Shown: in pieces, positions 54,252 to 63,241 of the stretch
How positions within the stretch are numbered: position 1 is the stretch's first letter
Layout: each line of letters begins with the position of its first letter
NCBI GenBank assembly: GCA_049115695.1
Contig: JAGDZR010000001.1
Location: 310,001-374,000 of the forward strand
Length of the DNA: 64,000 nucleotides
Direction of reading: 5' to 3'
Source: JAGDZR01 sp049115695
Lineage (GTDB): Bacteria; Bacteroidota; Bacteroidia; Cytophagales; Cyclobacteriaceae
Notes under the pieces: model-generated
The model's database searches: none
The model's input: only the letters and a program-made list of their open reading frames with translations
Told to the model about the DNA's origin: nothing
Program-made: the position numbers and the translations under genes

Positions 54252-54441
54252 GTTGAGAATTGGGATGATTGAGTTTGACTATATGATAAATTATCAAAGA
54301 CAAAAATAGCACCCACGTCAAAACTGAATGGACTTGAGTCAATAGATTCATAAAAGGGCCTGAGGTCATTAGTCCGGCTGTAGATTGATCTGAAAGGTGG
54401 TTATTTTCGAGCACAGCGGTATATATGCCGGAATAAATCAA
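54235..54441 (-). CDS. possible small single-helix membrane protein
   Basis: Up to 68 residues with one hydrophobic stretch, VLTWVLFLSLIIYHIVKL, preceded by GPFMNLLTQVHS. An internal Met (residue 25) could be the true start. The hydrophobic, helix-like part is convincing, the N-terminal part less so. It overlaps the 81-residue gene by 17 bases. It could be a small inner-membrane protein, or a chance frame in an AT-rich region; confidence is therefore limited. Confidence 0.35.
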   Translation of the reverse strand: MIYSGIYTAVLENNHLSDQSTAGLMTSGPFMNLLTQVHSVLTWVLFLSLIIYHIVKLNHPNSQHVQLV

Positions 54442-54517
54442 TCTCTTAAATTAACTAAGGCATCACATTCTTTGAAGCAGGATTGTGAATGCTATGGATA
54501 ATAATTAATCTTAAAGT

Positions 54518-55315
54518 ATGAAGAGGATATTACTGTGTATCTCAGTTTGTTTTGGTCTTTGCTCCACTTACGCTCAGGAGGATTCTGCGAGTTACCATTT
54601 TGCTACGGAAATACATTATCAGAGCAAAGGTATTGGTCCACAAATGTATCTTTATTCGGGTGATGTGCTTAAGATCAGCTACATGCCGACCATTGGTTCT
54701 GTAGAGTTGACCATGGTTAATCAAACAAGCTCTTCAAAGTTTGAACCCCAGTTTGAAGTACTCCTTGCTCAACAGAAGGATACTGTCTCATTTGAATATA
54801 ATGTGCCTGCCAATGGTTGCTACACTTTGACGTATAAACCAGACGGATCGATTGGTTACGCGCATGCTGTTGTACAGATGACGCGAAATCCGGTAGGAGG
54901 TAAGGCAAATGCTCCGACAACATGTTTCAAGAAGCCGAAACAAAATATAATTGTTCCGGGTAATGAGGTAACACTAACTCCCGCAGAAGTGGCAGTAGTC
55001 AAATGGAAAGACAGTGGGTTAAGTGCCAAAAAGGAAGTCATGACAACCGGGTTTGCCTATTGCTATGCACCCTTTGAGCTGCGTGGCGGCCAAAGTGCCT
55101 TGATCAATGTAGCTGCCGATGATAATGATGTAAGGACTAATTTTCAAATATATAAAGAGAATGATGAAGGTCAGCTGAACATTTTGATGGATTATCAATT
55201 TGGGGTCACTGATTTTGGCTTTAAAAGCCTTTCGGGAGGTACATATGTAGTAAAATACTATGGCATTGGTGTATTCAAACGAGCCGATGATCTTTCGATT
55301 CGCTTATCACAATAG
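54518..55315 (+). CDS. secreted beta-rich protein, unknown function
   Basis: 265 residues with a standard signal peptide (MKRILLCISVCFGLCSTYAQ). The mature protein is beta-rich, with two Cys pairs (ANGCYTLTY, TTCFKKP, AYCYAPF), suggesting disulfides. The C-terminal 60 residues (FQIYKENDEG to GGTYVVKYYGIGVF) resemble an Ig-like or carbohydrate-binding sandwich. No type IX secretion sorting signal is obvious at the end. It lies nine bases before the class V aminotransferase gene on the same strand and is probably co-transcribed with it, although no functional link is evident. Confidence 0.68.
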   Translation: MKRILLCISVCFGLCSTYAQEDSASYHFATEIHYQSKGIGPQMYLYSGDVLKISYMPTIGSVELTMVNQTSSSKFEPQFEVLLAQQKDTVSFEYNVPANGCYTLTYKPDGSIGYAHAVVQMTRNPVGGKANAPTTCFKKPKQNIIVPGNEVTLTPAEVAVVKWKDSGLSAKKEVMTTGFAYCYAPFELRGGQSALINVAADDNDVRTNFQIYKENDEGQLNILMDYQFGVTDFGFKSLSGGTYVVKYYGIGVFKRADDLSIRLSQ

Positions 55316-55324
55316 TTTAACCCA

Positions 55325-56788
55325 ATGATTGAACAAAAAATTGATGCATTGCAGCAATACAGAGCAGGTATTGTGGGCATAGATCATCACATCGAAACCC
55401 CATATGGCAAAAAGAAGCTGGTCTATTCGGATTGGATTGCTTCAGGAAGGCTCTATAAACCCATTGAAGATCGCATCATCAATGATATTGGCCCCTTAGT
55501 TGCCAATACACACTCTGAATCTAGCACGACAGGCAGGGCCATGACCTATGCTTATCATAAAGCACAGCATATTATTAAACGTCATGTAAATGCAAATAGT
55601 GATGATGTGATCATAACCACTGGAACTGGGATGACTGGAGCATTGTCTAAACTGATCAGAATCTTAGGATTGAAGTTGCCAGAGTGGATGCAAGGTAAGA
55701 TCAGCCTCGATCAGAAGGACAAACCAGTCATTTTTGTGACACATATGGAGCATCACTCAAATCAGATAAGCTGGTTGGAAACGATTGCTGATGTGGTTGT
55801 AATTCCTCCTGCTGAAGACTTAACTGTTTCCACCGAAAACCTTGAGAGTAGCCTGACTGATTATGCCGATCGAACAATAAAAATAGGAGCGTTTACGGCA
55901 TGCTCCAATGTTACTGGAATAAAAACTCGCTATCATGAATTGGCGAAGATCATGCATGAACATGATGGTATCTGTCTGGTTGATTTTGCTGCTTCAGCGC
56001 CCTATGTAAACATCGATATGCATCCTGAAGATTCATTGTGTTCACTAGATGGTATTTTCTTTTCGCCCCATAAGTTTCTGGGTGGACCGGGGGCATCAGG
56101 AGTATTGATATTTAATAAAAAACTTTACAAAAATACGATACCCGACGAACCTGGAGGTGGTACAGTTACCTGGACAAATCCCTGGGGTGGGAGAAGATAT
56201 TTTGATGATATTGAACAACGTGAAGATGGGGGAACCCCCGGTTTTTTACAAGCCATTAGATCAGCACTTTGCATTCAGCTCAAGGAGGAAATGGGAGTGG
56301 AGAGGATAGAGTCAGTTGAAAAACACCTTGTTACGAGGTTTATAGACGGGCTTAAAAAAATTCCTTCGATCAAAGTATTGGCAGATGATCAATACGATAG
56401 AATTGGGGCCATATCATTCTACAGTGATGAAATGCACTTCAATTTGATGGTCAAGTTGCTAAATGATCGATTTGGGATCCAAGTCAGAGGGGGTTGCTCA
56501 TGCGCGGGTACCTATGGCCACTACCTGTTACATGTCGATGAACACTATTCTCAAACGCTAACCAAGAAAATAGATGAAGGAGATTTGTCACAAAAACCTG
56601 GTTGGATTCGGACTTCCATTCATCCTACAACAACCATCAATGAAATTGACTTTATCCTCGATAGCATTGAGAAAGTTACTGCGAATGTACAAGAATGGCG
56701 GAAAGATTATAAATATGATGTTAAGTCAAATGAATTCTTTCATCATTTAGAGCCAAATATGGAGGCGCTGATGGATAATTGGTTTTAA
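55325..56788 (+). CDS. class V aminotransferase-fold PLP enzyme (SufS-like, substrate unknown)
   Basis: 487 residues, longer than the 400-residue cysteine desulfurases. Fold landmarks: ITTGTGMTGALSKL (phosphate loop), VDFAASAPYVNIDMHPED, and Lys250 in FFSPHKFLGGPGASGVL for the Schiff base. The late GGCSCAGTYGHYLL has two Cys in the loop where group II desulfurases carry their catalytic Cys, so sulfur transfer is possible but unproven. A C-terminal extension of about 60 residues (IEKVTANVQEWRKDYKYD) is unusual. It may act on a peptide or a modified amino acid; no Suf genes are near. Confidence 0.82.
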   Translation: MIEQKIDALQQYRAGIVGIDHHIETPYGKKKLVYSDWIASGRLYKPIEDRIINDIGPLVANTHSESSTTGRAMTYAYHKAQHIIKRHVNANSDDVIITTGTGMTGALSKLIRILGLKLPEWMQGKISLDQKDKPVIFVTHMEHHSNQISWLETIADVVVIPPAEDLTVSTENLESSLTDYADRTIKIGAFTACSNVTGIKTRYHELAKIMHEHDGICLVDFAASAPYVNIDMHPEDSLCSLDGIFFSPHKFLGGPGASGVLIFNKKLYKNTIPDEPGGGTVTWTNPWGGRRYFDDIEQREDGGTPGFLQAIRSALCIQLKEEMGVERIESVEKHLVTRFIDGLKKIPSIKVLADDQYDRIGAISFYSDEMHFNLMVKLLNDRFGIQVRGGCSCAGTYGHYLLHVDEHYSQTLTKKIDEGDLSQKPGWIRTSIHPTTTINEIDFILDSIEKVTANVQEWRKDYKYDVKSNEFFHHLEPNMEALMDNWF

Positions 56789-56791
56789 GTC

Positions 56792-57934
56792 CTAAACTGC
56801 ACATAATCGTGATGCAGCTGCGTCTAAGGTTGCTGTACTCTTTGCAAAGCAAAGTCTTATTACCTTTTGATCGTGACCATTTTCATAAAAAACAGAGACA
56901 GGTACAGCAGCAACTTTTTTGTGAATGACTAGCCACTCGCAAAATGCAACGTCATTTAAGTCAGAAATATGGGCATAATCAAAAAGTTGAAAATAGGTGC
57001 CAGATGATTTCAGTGGGACGAATTGTGATGGCTTCATGGCATCCAGGAACTGATCTCTTTTCTGTTGGAAAAATGTAGGTAACGTGTCATATTTGGACCT
57101 GTCTTGAAGGTATTTTGCAAATGCTACTTGTAGAGGTGTATTGGTCGAGTACACATTGTACTGATGTACTTTTCTAATCTCGGTGGTTAGCTTCTCTGCT
57201 CCGATGCAGTATCCCATTCTCCATCCTGTTGTGTGGTAGGTTTTGCCAAAAGAAGAGACAGAGATCCCATTTTCTTTGATTGCCGGGTACTGCAGGATGC
57301 TTCTTTTGGGCATTTGATCAAACACCAAATGTTCGTACACTTCATCGGACAGAACGATGATGCCAGTATCAGCTACAATGGAATCCAATTGTAGAAAGTC
57401 TTCTTCATCGAGTACACTTCCAGTAGGGTTATGAGGTGTGTTGACAATGATCATTTTGGTATTTTCCCCCACTTTTTTTCGGACAACATCCCAATCAATT
57501 TGATAGTCCGGTGCAGTCATGGCGTCTCGAACAACTTTACCTCCATTGACCAAAATGGCCGGTTCATAGCAGTCATAAGCAGGTTCGATGATGATGACTT
57601 CATCACCTGGGTAAATAAAGGCAGAAATAGCACAATATATTGCCTCTGTTGCCCCGACGGTGACGGTGATTTCACTTTCTGGATTGACGTCAACATTGTA
57701 GCAATTGTTGACGAGGTGAGCTATCGAATGACGAAGAGATGGAATGCCAATGGGGTTTGAATACTGATTTTGTCCATCCTTCATTGCTTCATTGACCAAA
57801 TCTATCAGGTAAGGATCGCAGGGAAAGTCAGGAAACCCCTGTGCCAGGTTAATGGCGTTATTTTCATTTGCCATTTTCGACATTTTTACGAAAATGGTTT
57901 CAGAGACATTCGGTAATTTGGACAAGTGATGCAT
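56792..57934 (-). CDS. methionine aminotransferase-like PLP aminotransferase (class I)
   Basis: 380 residues. Fold type I aminotransferase: NLAQGFPDFPCDPYL at the N-terminus, GATEAIYCAISAF, NTPHNPTGSVL and Lys231 in SSFGKTYHTTGWRMGY. The N-terminal and GWRMGYCIG sequences place it in the YbdL/kynurenine aminotransferase-like branch, which transaminates methionine and aromatic amino acids and works with 2-oxoglutarate or other keto acids. It is convergent with the preceding PLP gene, three bases apart, and is transcribed alone. Called methionine aminotransferase by branch, not by tested activity. Confidence 0.88.
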   Translation of the reverse strand: MHHLSKLPNVSETIFVKMSKMANENNAINLAQGFPDFPCDPYLIDLVNEAMKDGQNQYSNPIGIPSLRHSIAHLVNNCYNVDVNPESEITVTVGATEAIYCAISAFIYPGDEVIIIEPAYDCYEPAILVNGGKVVRDAMTAPDYQIDWDVVRKKVGENTKMIIVNTPHNPTGSVLDEEDFLQLDSIVADTGIIVLSDEVYEHLVFDQMPKRSILQYPAIKENGISVSSFGKTYHTTGWRMGYCIGAEKLTTEIRKVHQYNVYSTNTPLQVAFAKYLQDRSKYDTLPTFFQQKRDQFLDAMKPSQFVPLKSSGTYFQLFDYAHISDLNDVAFCEWLVIHKKVAAVPVSVFYENGHDQKVIRLCFAKSTATLDAAASRLCAV

Positions 57935-58062
57935 GTGGTTATTTTCCTGTAAAATAATTCCCTTCTTGAATTCGTTCTATGGTTTATCAATTAGATTTTT
58001 TCGATCCGATGTGGTTGAACTAAATTTGATCTAATATTAAGTCACCAAACTTATCTGTGATC

Positions 58063-58944
58063 ATGAAAAAACTATTTGCATTTGTAATTATCACAGCTGT
58101 GTCGATACAGCTGTTTAGTCAGGATTATGACTTCAAAGTGCTGGCTAACAGAGGTGAAAACAAAATAAAAAAGGAAAATGGTGAAGTCATAACCCTGAAA
58201 TCAGGAGCTAAACTTACAGCTGCGGATAAAATTGAGACATCTGATCGTGTATATCTCGGTTTGATGCACCATTCAGGTAAGACCATAGAGCTCAAGGAAG
58301 TGGGTACTTTCAATGTTGCAGACTTACTATCTGAAGTGATGGGTAAGGAACTATCCACAATCGGCAAGTATGCTCAAATGATTTCAGATAAAATGACCGA
58401 AGGGGTTAGTCAGTCAGCAAAGAAGCCTGGGCAGAGAAGTCTGGGAGCAAAAATTGAAGTCATGCTACTTGAGGATACAGAAGTTTACGGAAATGAGGGT
58501 GTCATTAGATGGTATACATCTTCACCACAATCTGGTGCTACTTATGTGCTTGAGGTGAAGGATATTTTGGATGACGTAATATTTACTACAGAAACGACCC
58601 AGACAAATTATACCTTAAATTTTGATGAAATCAAAAGCGATATGGGATTGTACATAGTGACCATCTCAAAAAAGGGTGATGAGGATTTCGTTTCAGGAAG
58701 TTTTCCTGTGAAGAAATTGCAAGCCAGCGAATTACCTGATATGGCATCCAAATTGAGCGATATTAAGTCTGGCATGTCAAGTGATTCACCCTTGGAGTTG
58801 TTGATGTTGGCTTCTTTCTATGAAGAAAATGGGTTATTCCTGGATGCACTTACAACCTATGAAGCTGCAATTGAAATGTCTCCGGATGTGGAGGATTTTC
58901 AAGAGTTATATCAGATTTTCTTAGGGAATAATGGATTGAGATAG
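58063..58944 (+). CDS. secreted FecR-like/TPR-ended protein, unknown function
   Basis: 293 residues from ATG 58063, with a signal peptide (LFAFVIITAVSIQLFSQ). The first 70 residues after it (FKVLANRGENKIKKENGE, then GAKLTAADKIETSDRVYLGL) look like a FecR-type beta domain: a shallow repeat that begins an externalised sensor-like fold. A middle Ig-like part (VIRWYTSSPQSGATYVLEV) and a C-terminal tetratricopeptide-like stretch (LLMLASFYEENGLFLDALTTYEAAI) follow. Proteins of this build in Bacteroidota are unassigned. It is convergent with the histidine kinase at 58945, their stops abutting. Confidence 0.7.
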   Translation: MKKLFAFVIITAVSIQLFSQDYDFKVLANRGENKIKKENGEVITLKSGAKLTAADKIETSDRVYLGLMHHSGKTIELKEVGTFNVADLLSEVMGKELSTIGKYAQMISDKMTEGVSQSAKKPGQRSLGAKIEVMLLEDTEVYGNEGVIRWYTSSPQSGATYVLEVKDILDDVIFTTETTQTNYTLNFDEIKSDMGLYIVTISKKGDEDFVSGSFPVKKLQASELPDMASKLSDIKSGMSSDSPLELLMLASFYEENGLFLDALTTYEAAIEMSPDVEDFQELYQIFLGNNGLR

Positions 58945-60141
58945 TCAGCCCTGACTGATGGGGAGGACTACAGTAAAAATGGATCCTTTTTCAGGAGCGC
59001 TTTTGACAAGGATCTTACCTCCGTGTCGTTCACAAATACCATATGCAATTGACAAACCAAGTCCGGAGTAGTTTTCTTTGGTAGTAAACAAAGGTTCGAA
59101 TAGCTGTTTCCGGGTTTCCTCAGTCATACCAATTCCAGTGTCTTTAAAGTGGATGAGTAGGAAGTGATCAATTATTTTGGTCGAAATCTTGATTTCTCCG
59201 TGCCCGGTCTCCTCCATGGCTTCAAGTGCATTGATAATGATGTTGAAGAAAACCTGATTCAATTGACCGGGAAAACAGAGAATGGGTTCAATCGTTTCAT
59301 CATATTCTCTCACAATCTTAATGGCATTCCCGAATCTGCTGTAAAGTCGAGTGAGAGTAGAATCAAGGCCCTCATGAATGTCAGCGAGAATTTTGTCTTC
59401 TTTTTCGGCTTTCTTCGCATTGAAGTCGCCAAGTCCTTTCAAAATATTGGCAGCACGATTGGCACCAGCCTTCACATCCGCAATGGTAGCTGTCAGTTCT
59501 TCAAGTACTTCGTCTAGTTCAATTTCTTCTTTAAAGGACTGAATTTCATCAAGATCATCACTGCTCAGTTTGGATTCGAGTTTGTTATATAATTCGAGCA
59601 ATTCCATCAGATCACCTAGAATGTTTTCTAAAATAATGGTGCCTGTCTTGACTATGGAGATTGGGTTGTTCAGCTCATGAGACAGACCGGCAGTGAATTG
59701 AGATAGCATGGCATTTTCCTCAGCCTGAATGACCATTGATCTGGCAGCATGCAACTCTTCCGATATGTTATGAGCAATGCCCATAATACCAATAATGTTG
59801 CCATTATCATCCTTAAGGGAGACTTTGGTAGTATTTGAAATCTGCTCTGTACCGTCCTTTAATATTTCGTTGTTGACCTGTCCTATAGAAGCATCACCGT
59901 TCACTAGAATTTTTCCATCTTCTACCGCAAGCTTATTAGCAAATCGCTCATGATAAAGATCCTCGGCGGATTTGCCTTTCAGTGATTCAATGGTAGGGGA
60001 AGAGAGCCCTGATCGCTTAGCCATGTATCGGCTTGTATACACGAACTTGCCATCTTCATCTTTGAAAAAGATGCTCCATGGAAAGTGGTTCAGTAACTTT
60101 TCGAACAGAAATAGCTTATCCGATAACTTCGGGTGGGACAT
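58945..60141 (-). CDS. PAS-domain sensor histidine kinase
   Basis: 398 residues, soluble. An N-terminal PAS domain (about 10-135; LNHFPWSIFFKDEDGKFVY, then IIGIMGIAHNISEE) is followed by DHp with His155 in GLSHELNNPISIVKTG and a CA domain with NIIINALEAMEE, DTGIGMTEETRK and YSGLGLSIAYGICERHGG. No membrane segment or receiver is present, so it senses a cytoplasmic signal and must phosphorylate a separate regulator. Upstream 279 bases to the CheC-like gene are AT-rich without a clear gene. Its partner is unknown; the CheC-like protein nearby could hint at a chemotaxis-like pathway. Confidence 0.9.
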   Translation of the reverse strand: MSHPKLSDKLFLFEKLLNHFPWSIFFKDEDGKFVYTSRYMAKRSGLSSPTIESLKGKSAEDLYHERFANKLAVEDGKILVNGDASIGQVNNEILKDGTEQISNTTKVSLKDDNGNIIGIMGIAHNISEELHAARSMVIQAEENAMLSQFTAGLSHELNNPISIVKTGTIILENILGDLMELLELYNKLESKLSSDDLDEIQSFKEEIELDEVLEELTATIADVKAGANRAANILKGLGDFNAKKAEKEDKILADIHEGLDSTLTRLYSRFGNAIKIVREYDETIEPILCFPGQLNQVFFNIIINALEAMEETGHGEIKISTKIIDHFLLIHFKDTGIGMTEETRKQLFEPLFTTKENYSGLGLSIAYGICERHGGKILVKSAPEKGSIFTVVLPISQG

Positions 60142-60420
60142 GTAACCGAAAATACTTCAGTTTGTGTTGGATACAAAACATTGGATGCACAGTCTCACTG
60201 AAAGAACATATCTTATAATTTTATAGCGTATAACGATTTATTAAAAGAATTCTGTTAGACATTTAAACTTCTACTATTGCCTTCACCTATTCAGGACATT
60301 TTATTACCATTCAACACACTTTGCTACTGGCTTACTGTTTAATTTTATGTGATGACTGAACCAATTAGCATCTTTGTCGTAAGCATAATTGATTTCAACT
60401 AACTATTGTCATAGGCTTTA

Positions 60421-61032
60421 ATGAGCGACTTAAACAAAGAACAACTTACCGTAATTCAGGAATTGATAGAGGATGTGATGTCCAAGGCTGTCGATGTACT
60501 TCAGCAAATGCTGAATATCCCGCTTAAAACGGATAGTATTGTTTTTGGCAATGGCCCTTTGAGAGAAATTGACGACATAGAGGCGCTCGGAAGGTTCAAG
60601 GTTCATTTGATGAAAGTTCGAATTAAGGGAGAGATGAATGGTTCATTTTTCTTCATAATCAATCGACATGAAGTAGATCAAATCAACAGAGTGTGCCTTC
60701 CGGATAGTGTAAATAATGTCAATAGCAGTGACAGCAAAATGATGAAGAAAGGCTTCATGATGGAAATTGAGAATATTGTGGCGTCACTGTCCATTACTGA
60801 AATATCAGAGGCATTAGGCACCCAGGCAATTGGTGCTGTACCAGAAACCATGATAATGCCTGGTCATGAGGTAAACAAATTCCTTATGGAGCAGAATGAG
60901 GAAAATAATACTCAGTTCTATGTCAAGAGTGTTTTGGCTGGTAAAATTGGTGTTGATATTGCACCTTACTTTATATGGATGCTGGACGAACATTTTGTTG
61001 AAAAAATCAAAGAAAATGTAGTCGTTCAGTAA
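60421..61032 (+). CDS. CheC/CheX-like protein
   Basis: 203 residues, soluble. The central GSFFFIINRHEVDQI and the helix GFMMEIENIVASLSITEI resemble the CheC/CheX/FliY fold, whose conserved E-x2-N pair binds acetylphosphate-like groups; here Glu and Asn of EIEN fit. CheC and CheX remove phosphate from CheY-P and also occur in non-motility signalling. The gene lies alone between a PAS kinase (divergent) and mnmH. A CATCTTTG box at 60369-60376 lies 44 bases upstream of the start and could be its -7 promoter element. Assignment rests on a weak fold resemblance. Confidence 0.55.
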   Translation: MSDLNKEQLTVIQELIEDVMSKAVDVLQQMLNIPLKTDSIVFGNGPLREIDDIEALGRFKVHLMKVRIKGEMNGSFFFIINRHEVDQINRVCLPDSVNNVNSSDSKMMKKGFMMEIENIVASLSITEISEALGTQAIGAVPETMIMPGHEVNKFLMEQNEENNTQFYVKSVLAGKIGVDIAPYFIWMLDEHFVEKIKENVVVQ

Positions 61033-61106
61033 GAACTACATTCCCCCGACATGTAAGCGCATTTATTGTTGGTTCTTTGCTAGTTTCGTTACCTGAAAAC
61101 TAGCAA

Positions 61107-62117
61107 GTGCAGCAAATAGAAATTGACAAGTTCCTTGAAGAGAGTACCCCGTTGTTGGATATTCGATCCCCGGCTGAATATTTGAATGGACATATTTCAG
61201 GAGCCATTTCATTTCCCCTGTTTCAGGATGACGAGCGCACCGAAATTGGAACCATTTACAATCAACTAGGGCAGAAGAAAGCAATCAAAAGAGGTCTTGA
61301 AATAGTAGGCCCCAGGATGGCAGAATTTATTTCTGCAGCTGAAGCATTTGATTCCAATGAATTCAGATTACACTGCTGGAGAGGAGGTATGAGGTCCCAG
61401 AGCATGGGATGGCTATTGGAGCAATATGGTTTTAAGGTACTGTTGCTTACGGCTGGTTACAAGGCCTTTAGGAATTACCAATCGTCTTTTTACCAACAAA
61501 ATATAAACCTCAAAGTAATCACGGGTTATACGGGCAGTAAGAAGACTGAGTTATTGAAGGCTTTGATTGCTAAAGGGGCTCAGGTGATTGATCTTGAAGG
61601 TTTTGCAAATCATCCGGGTTCTTCATTTGGTAATAAGCTATCTCTGAAACAACCCACCACAGAGCAATTTCAAAATGATGTATTTCATAGATTTCAAAAA
61701 TTTGATCTGAGTAAGCCCATATGGATTGAAGATGAAAGCATTCGGATTGGGAATGTCAATCTCACAGAGACACTTTATGCCAAAATGGAGGCATCTGATC
61801 ACATCTTCATTCGTGTTCCGAAGGATGAACGAGTCGCTTTTCTGGTGGAGTCATATGGGAACATCAAACGAAATCAATTAAAGGAAGCTACGCTTGGAGT
61901 TGCCAAAAAACTTGGACCGCAGTTTACCCAGACAGCCATTGATTTTATTGATAATGATGATTTATCAAGTGCGGCTGCAATCCTGTTAAAATATTATGAT
62001 GAGCGATATCAACGATCATTAAATAAGAAGTTGAACCTGATCAAAGAAGATATCGAGTTAGATGTTGAAAATGTTTCTAATACTGCCACCAAGCTAATGA
62101 ATAACTATGGAATATAA
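61107..62117 (+). CDS. mnmH: tRNA 2-selenouridine synthase
   Basis: 336 residues from a GTG start; no ATG lies close by. MnmH (SelU, YbbB) replaces sulfur by selenium at uridine 34 of tRNA using selenophosphate and geranyl diphosphate. The rhodanese domain has the catalytic Cys90 in LHCWRGGMRSQS. The P-loop domain starts at ITGYTGSKKTELL (140-147), where the usual GSGKT is GSKKT, so a normally invariant glycine is Lys145. The stop overlaps the start of selD by 11 bases, so the selenium donor and user are co-translated. Activity of the altered P-loop is unproven. Confidence 0.93.
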   Translation: MQQIEIDKFLEESTPLLDIRSPAEYLNGHISGAISFPLFQDDERTEIGTIYNQLGQKKAIKRGLEIVGPRMAEFISAAEAFDSNEFRLHCWRGGMRSQSMGWLLEQYGFKVLLLTAGYKAFRNYQSSFYQQNINLKVITGYTGSKKTELLKALIAKGAQVIDLEGFANHPGSSFGNKLSLKQPTTEQFQNDVFHRFQKFDLSKPIWIEDESIRIGNVNLTETLYAKMEASDHIFIRVPKDERVAFLVESYGNIKRNQLKEATLGVAKKLGPQFTQTAIDFIDNDDLSSAAAILLKYYDERYQRSLNKKLNLIKEDIELDVENVSNTATKLMNNYGI

Positions 62118-63138
62118 ATTAACAGAATTTAGTCATGGAGCGGGTTGTGGATGTAAACTATCACCAGGTGTCTTATCTGATGTGCTTGGTGGAATGGAAC
62201 CTTCAGGACAATTCGAACAGCTCCTTGTTGGAAATGATACGAAGGATGATGCTGCTGTAGTTAGAATTGATGATAAAACAGCCATTATCAGTACAACTGA
62301 CTTTTTTATGCCCATTGTGGATGATCCGTTCGACTTTGGAGGAATTGCAGCTACCAATGCCATTAGTGACATCTATGCGATGGGAGGGCAGCCAATCATG
62401 GCCATTGCTATACTGGGTTGGCCAATAGATAAAATTCCAGCTTCAGTTGCCGGAGTAGTGCTCAATGGAGCGCGCAGCATCTGCAGCCAGGCCAACATCC
62501 CGTTAGCAGGTGGCCATAGCATTGATTCTCCTGAACCTATATTCGGCTTAGCTGTGACAGGGAAAGTACCCATTGACAATATCAAGCGAAACGGAGATGG
62601 TCAAGACGGGGATCTCCTATATCTGACTAAGCCACTTGGGATTGGTTTGGTTACAACGGCTCAAAAGAAGGGATATGTAACTGCTGAAGATCTATCTGTA
62701 GCTAAGTCAAGCATGCTGACGTTGAGCAAAATCGGTCAGGAAATTGCTTTGCTTCCGTTGGTGAATGCCGTAACTGATGTCACTGGATTTGGATTAGGAG
62801 GTCATTTGATTGAACTATGTGAAGCTTCAAATATGGAAGCACAACTTTGGCAAGATCAGATACCTGTATTCGACTTTGCTAAGAAGTATCTGGACAAAAA
62901 ATGTATTCCAGGTGGAACTAATAGAAATTGGAACACTTATGGTCATAAGATCAGACTGAATGATCAGTCGTTTAAAAATATCATTGCGGATCCTCAAACT
63001 AGCGGAGGCCTATTGATCAGCGTAAAAGCTGAATACAAAAAGGAAATTGAGCTGTTGTTTGAAAAGCATGAACTAGCACTTTCACCCATTGGGCATTTGA
63101 TTTCAGGAAAAAGCGGTCATCTGATTCAAGTTGTTTAA
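62107..63138 (+). CDS. selD: selenide, water dikinase
   Basis: 343 residues. SelD makes selenophosphate from selenide and ATP. The N-terminal SHGAGCGCKLSP has Cys14 and Lys17, matching Cys17 and Lys20 of Escherichia coli SelD, and the codon is cysteine, not UGA. The ATP and metal sites follow in KDDAAVVRIDDKTAII, then DIYAMGGQPIMAIAI and GGHSIDSPEPIFGLAVTG. Paired with mnmH, with an 11-base overlap, and without selA, selB or a selC-like tRNA in the window, so selenium here most likely goes into tRNA rather than selenoproteins. Confidence 0.96.
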   Translation: MEYKLTEFSHGAGCGCKLSPGVLSDVLGGMEPSGQFEQLLVGNDTKDDAAVVRIDDKTAIISTTDFFMPIVDDPFDFGGIAATNAISDIYAMGGQPIMAIAILGWPIDKIPASVAGVVLNGARSICSQANIPLAGGHSIDSPEPIFGLAVTGKVPIDNIKRNGDGQDGDLLYLTKPLGIGLVTTAQKKGYVTAEDLSVAKSSMLTLSKIGQEIALLPLVNAVTDVTGFGLGGHLIELCEASNMEAQLWQDQIPVFDFAKKYLDKKCIPGGTNRNWNTYGHKIRLNDQSFKNIIADPQTSGGLLISVKAEYKKEIELLFEKHELALSPIGHLISGKSGHLIQVV

Positions 63139-63241
63139 TCACCAATTTGAATTATCTTATAAAATCAAAGGGAAAAGTGGAAATAAAATCAAAAAAGAAG
63201 TGGCAAATGATATTGTCAGTCAACGTTTTAATTAATCTATT

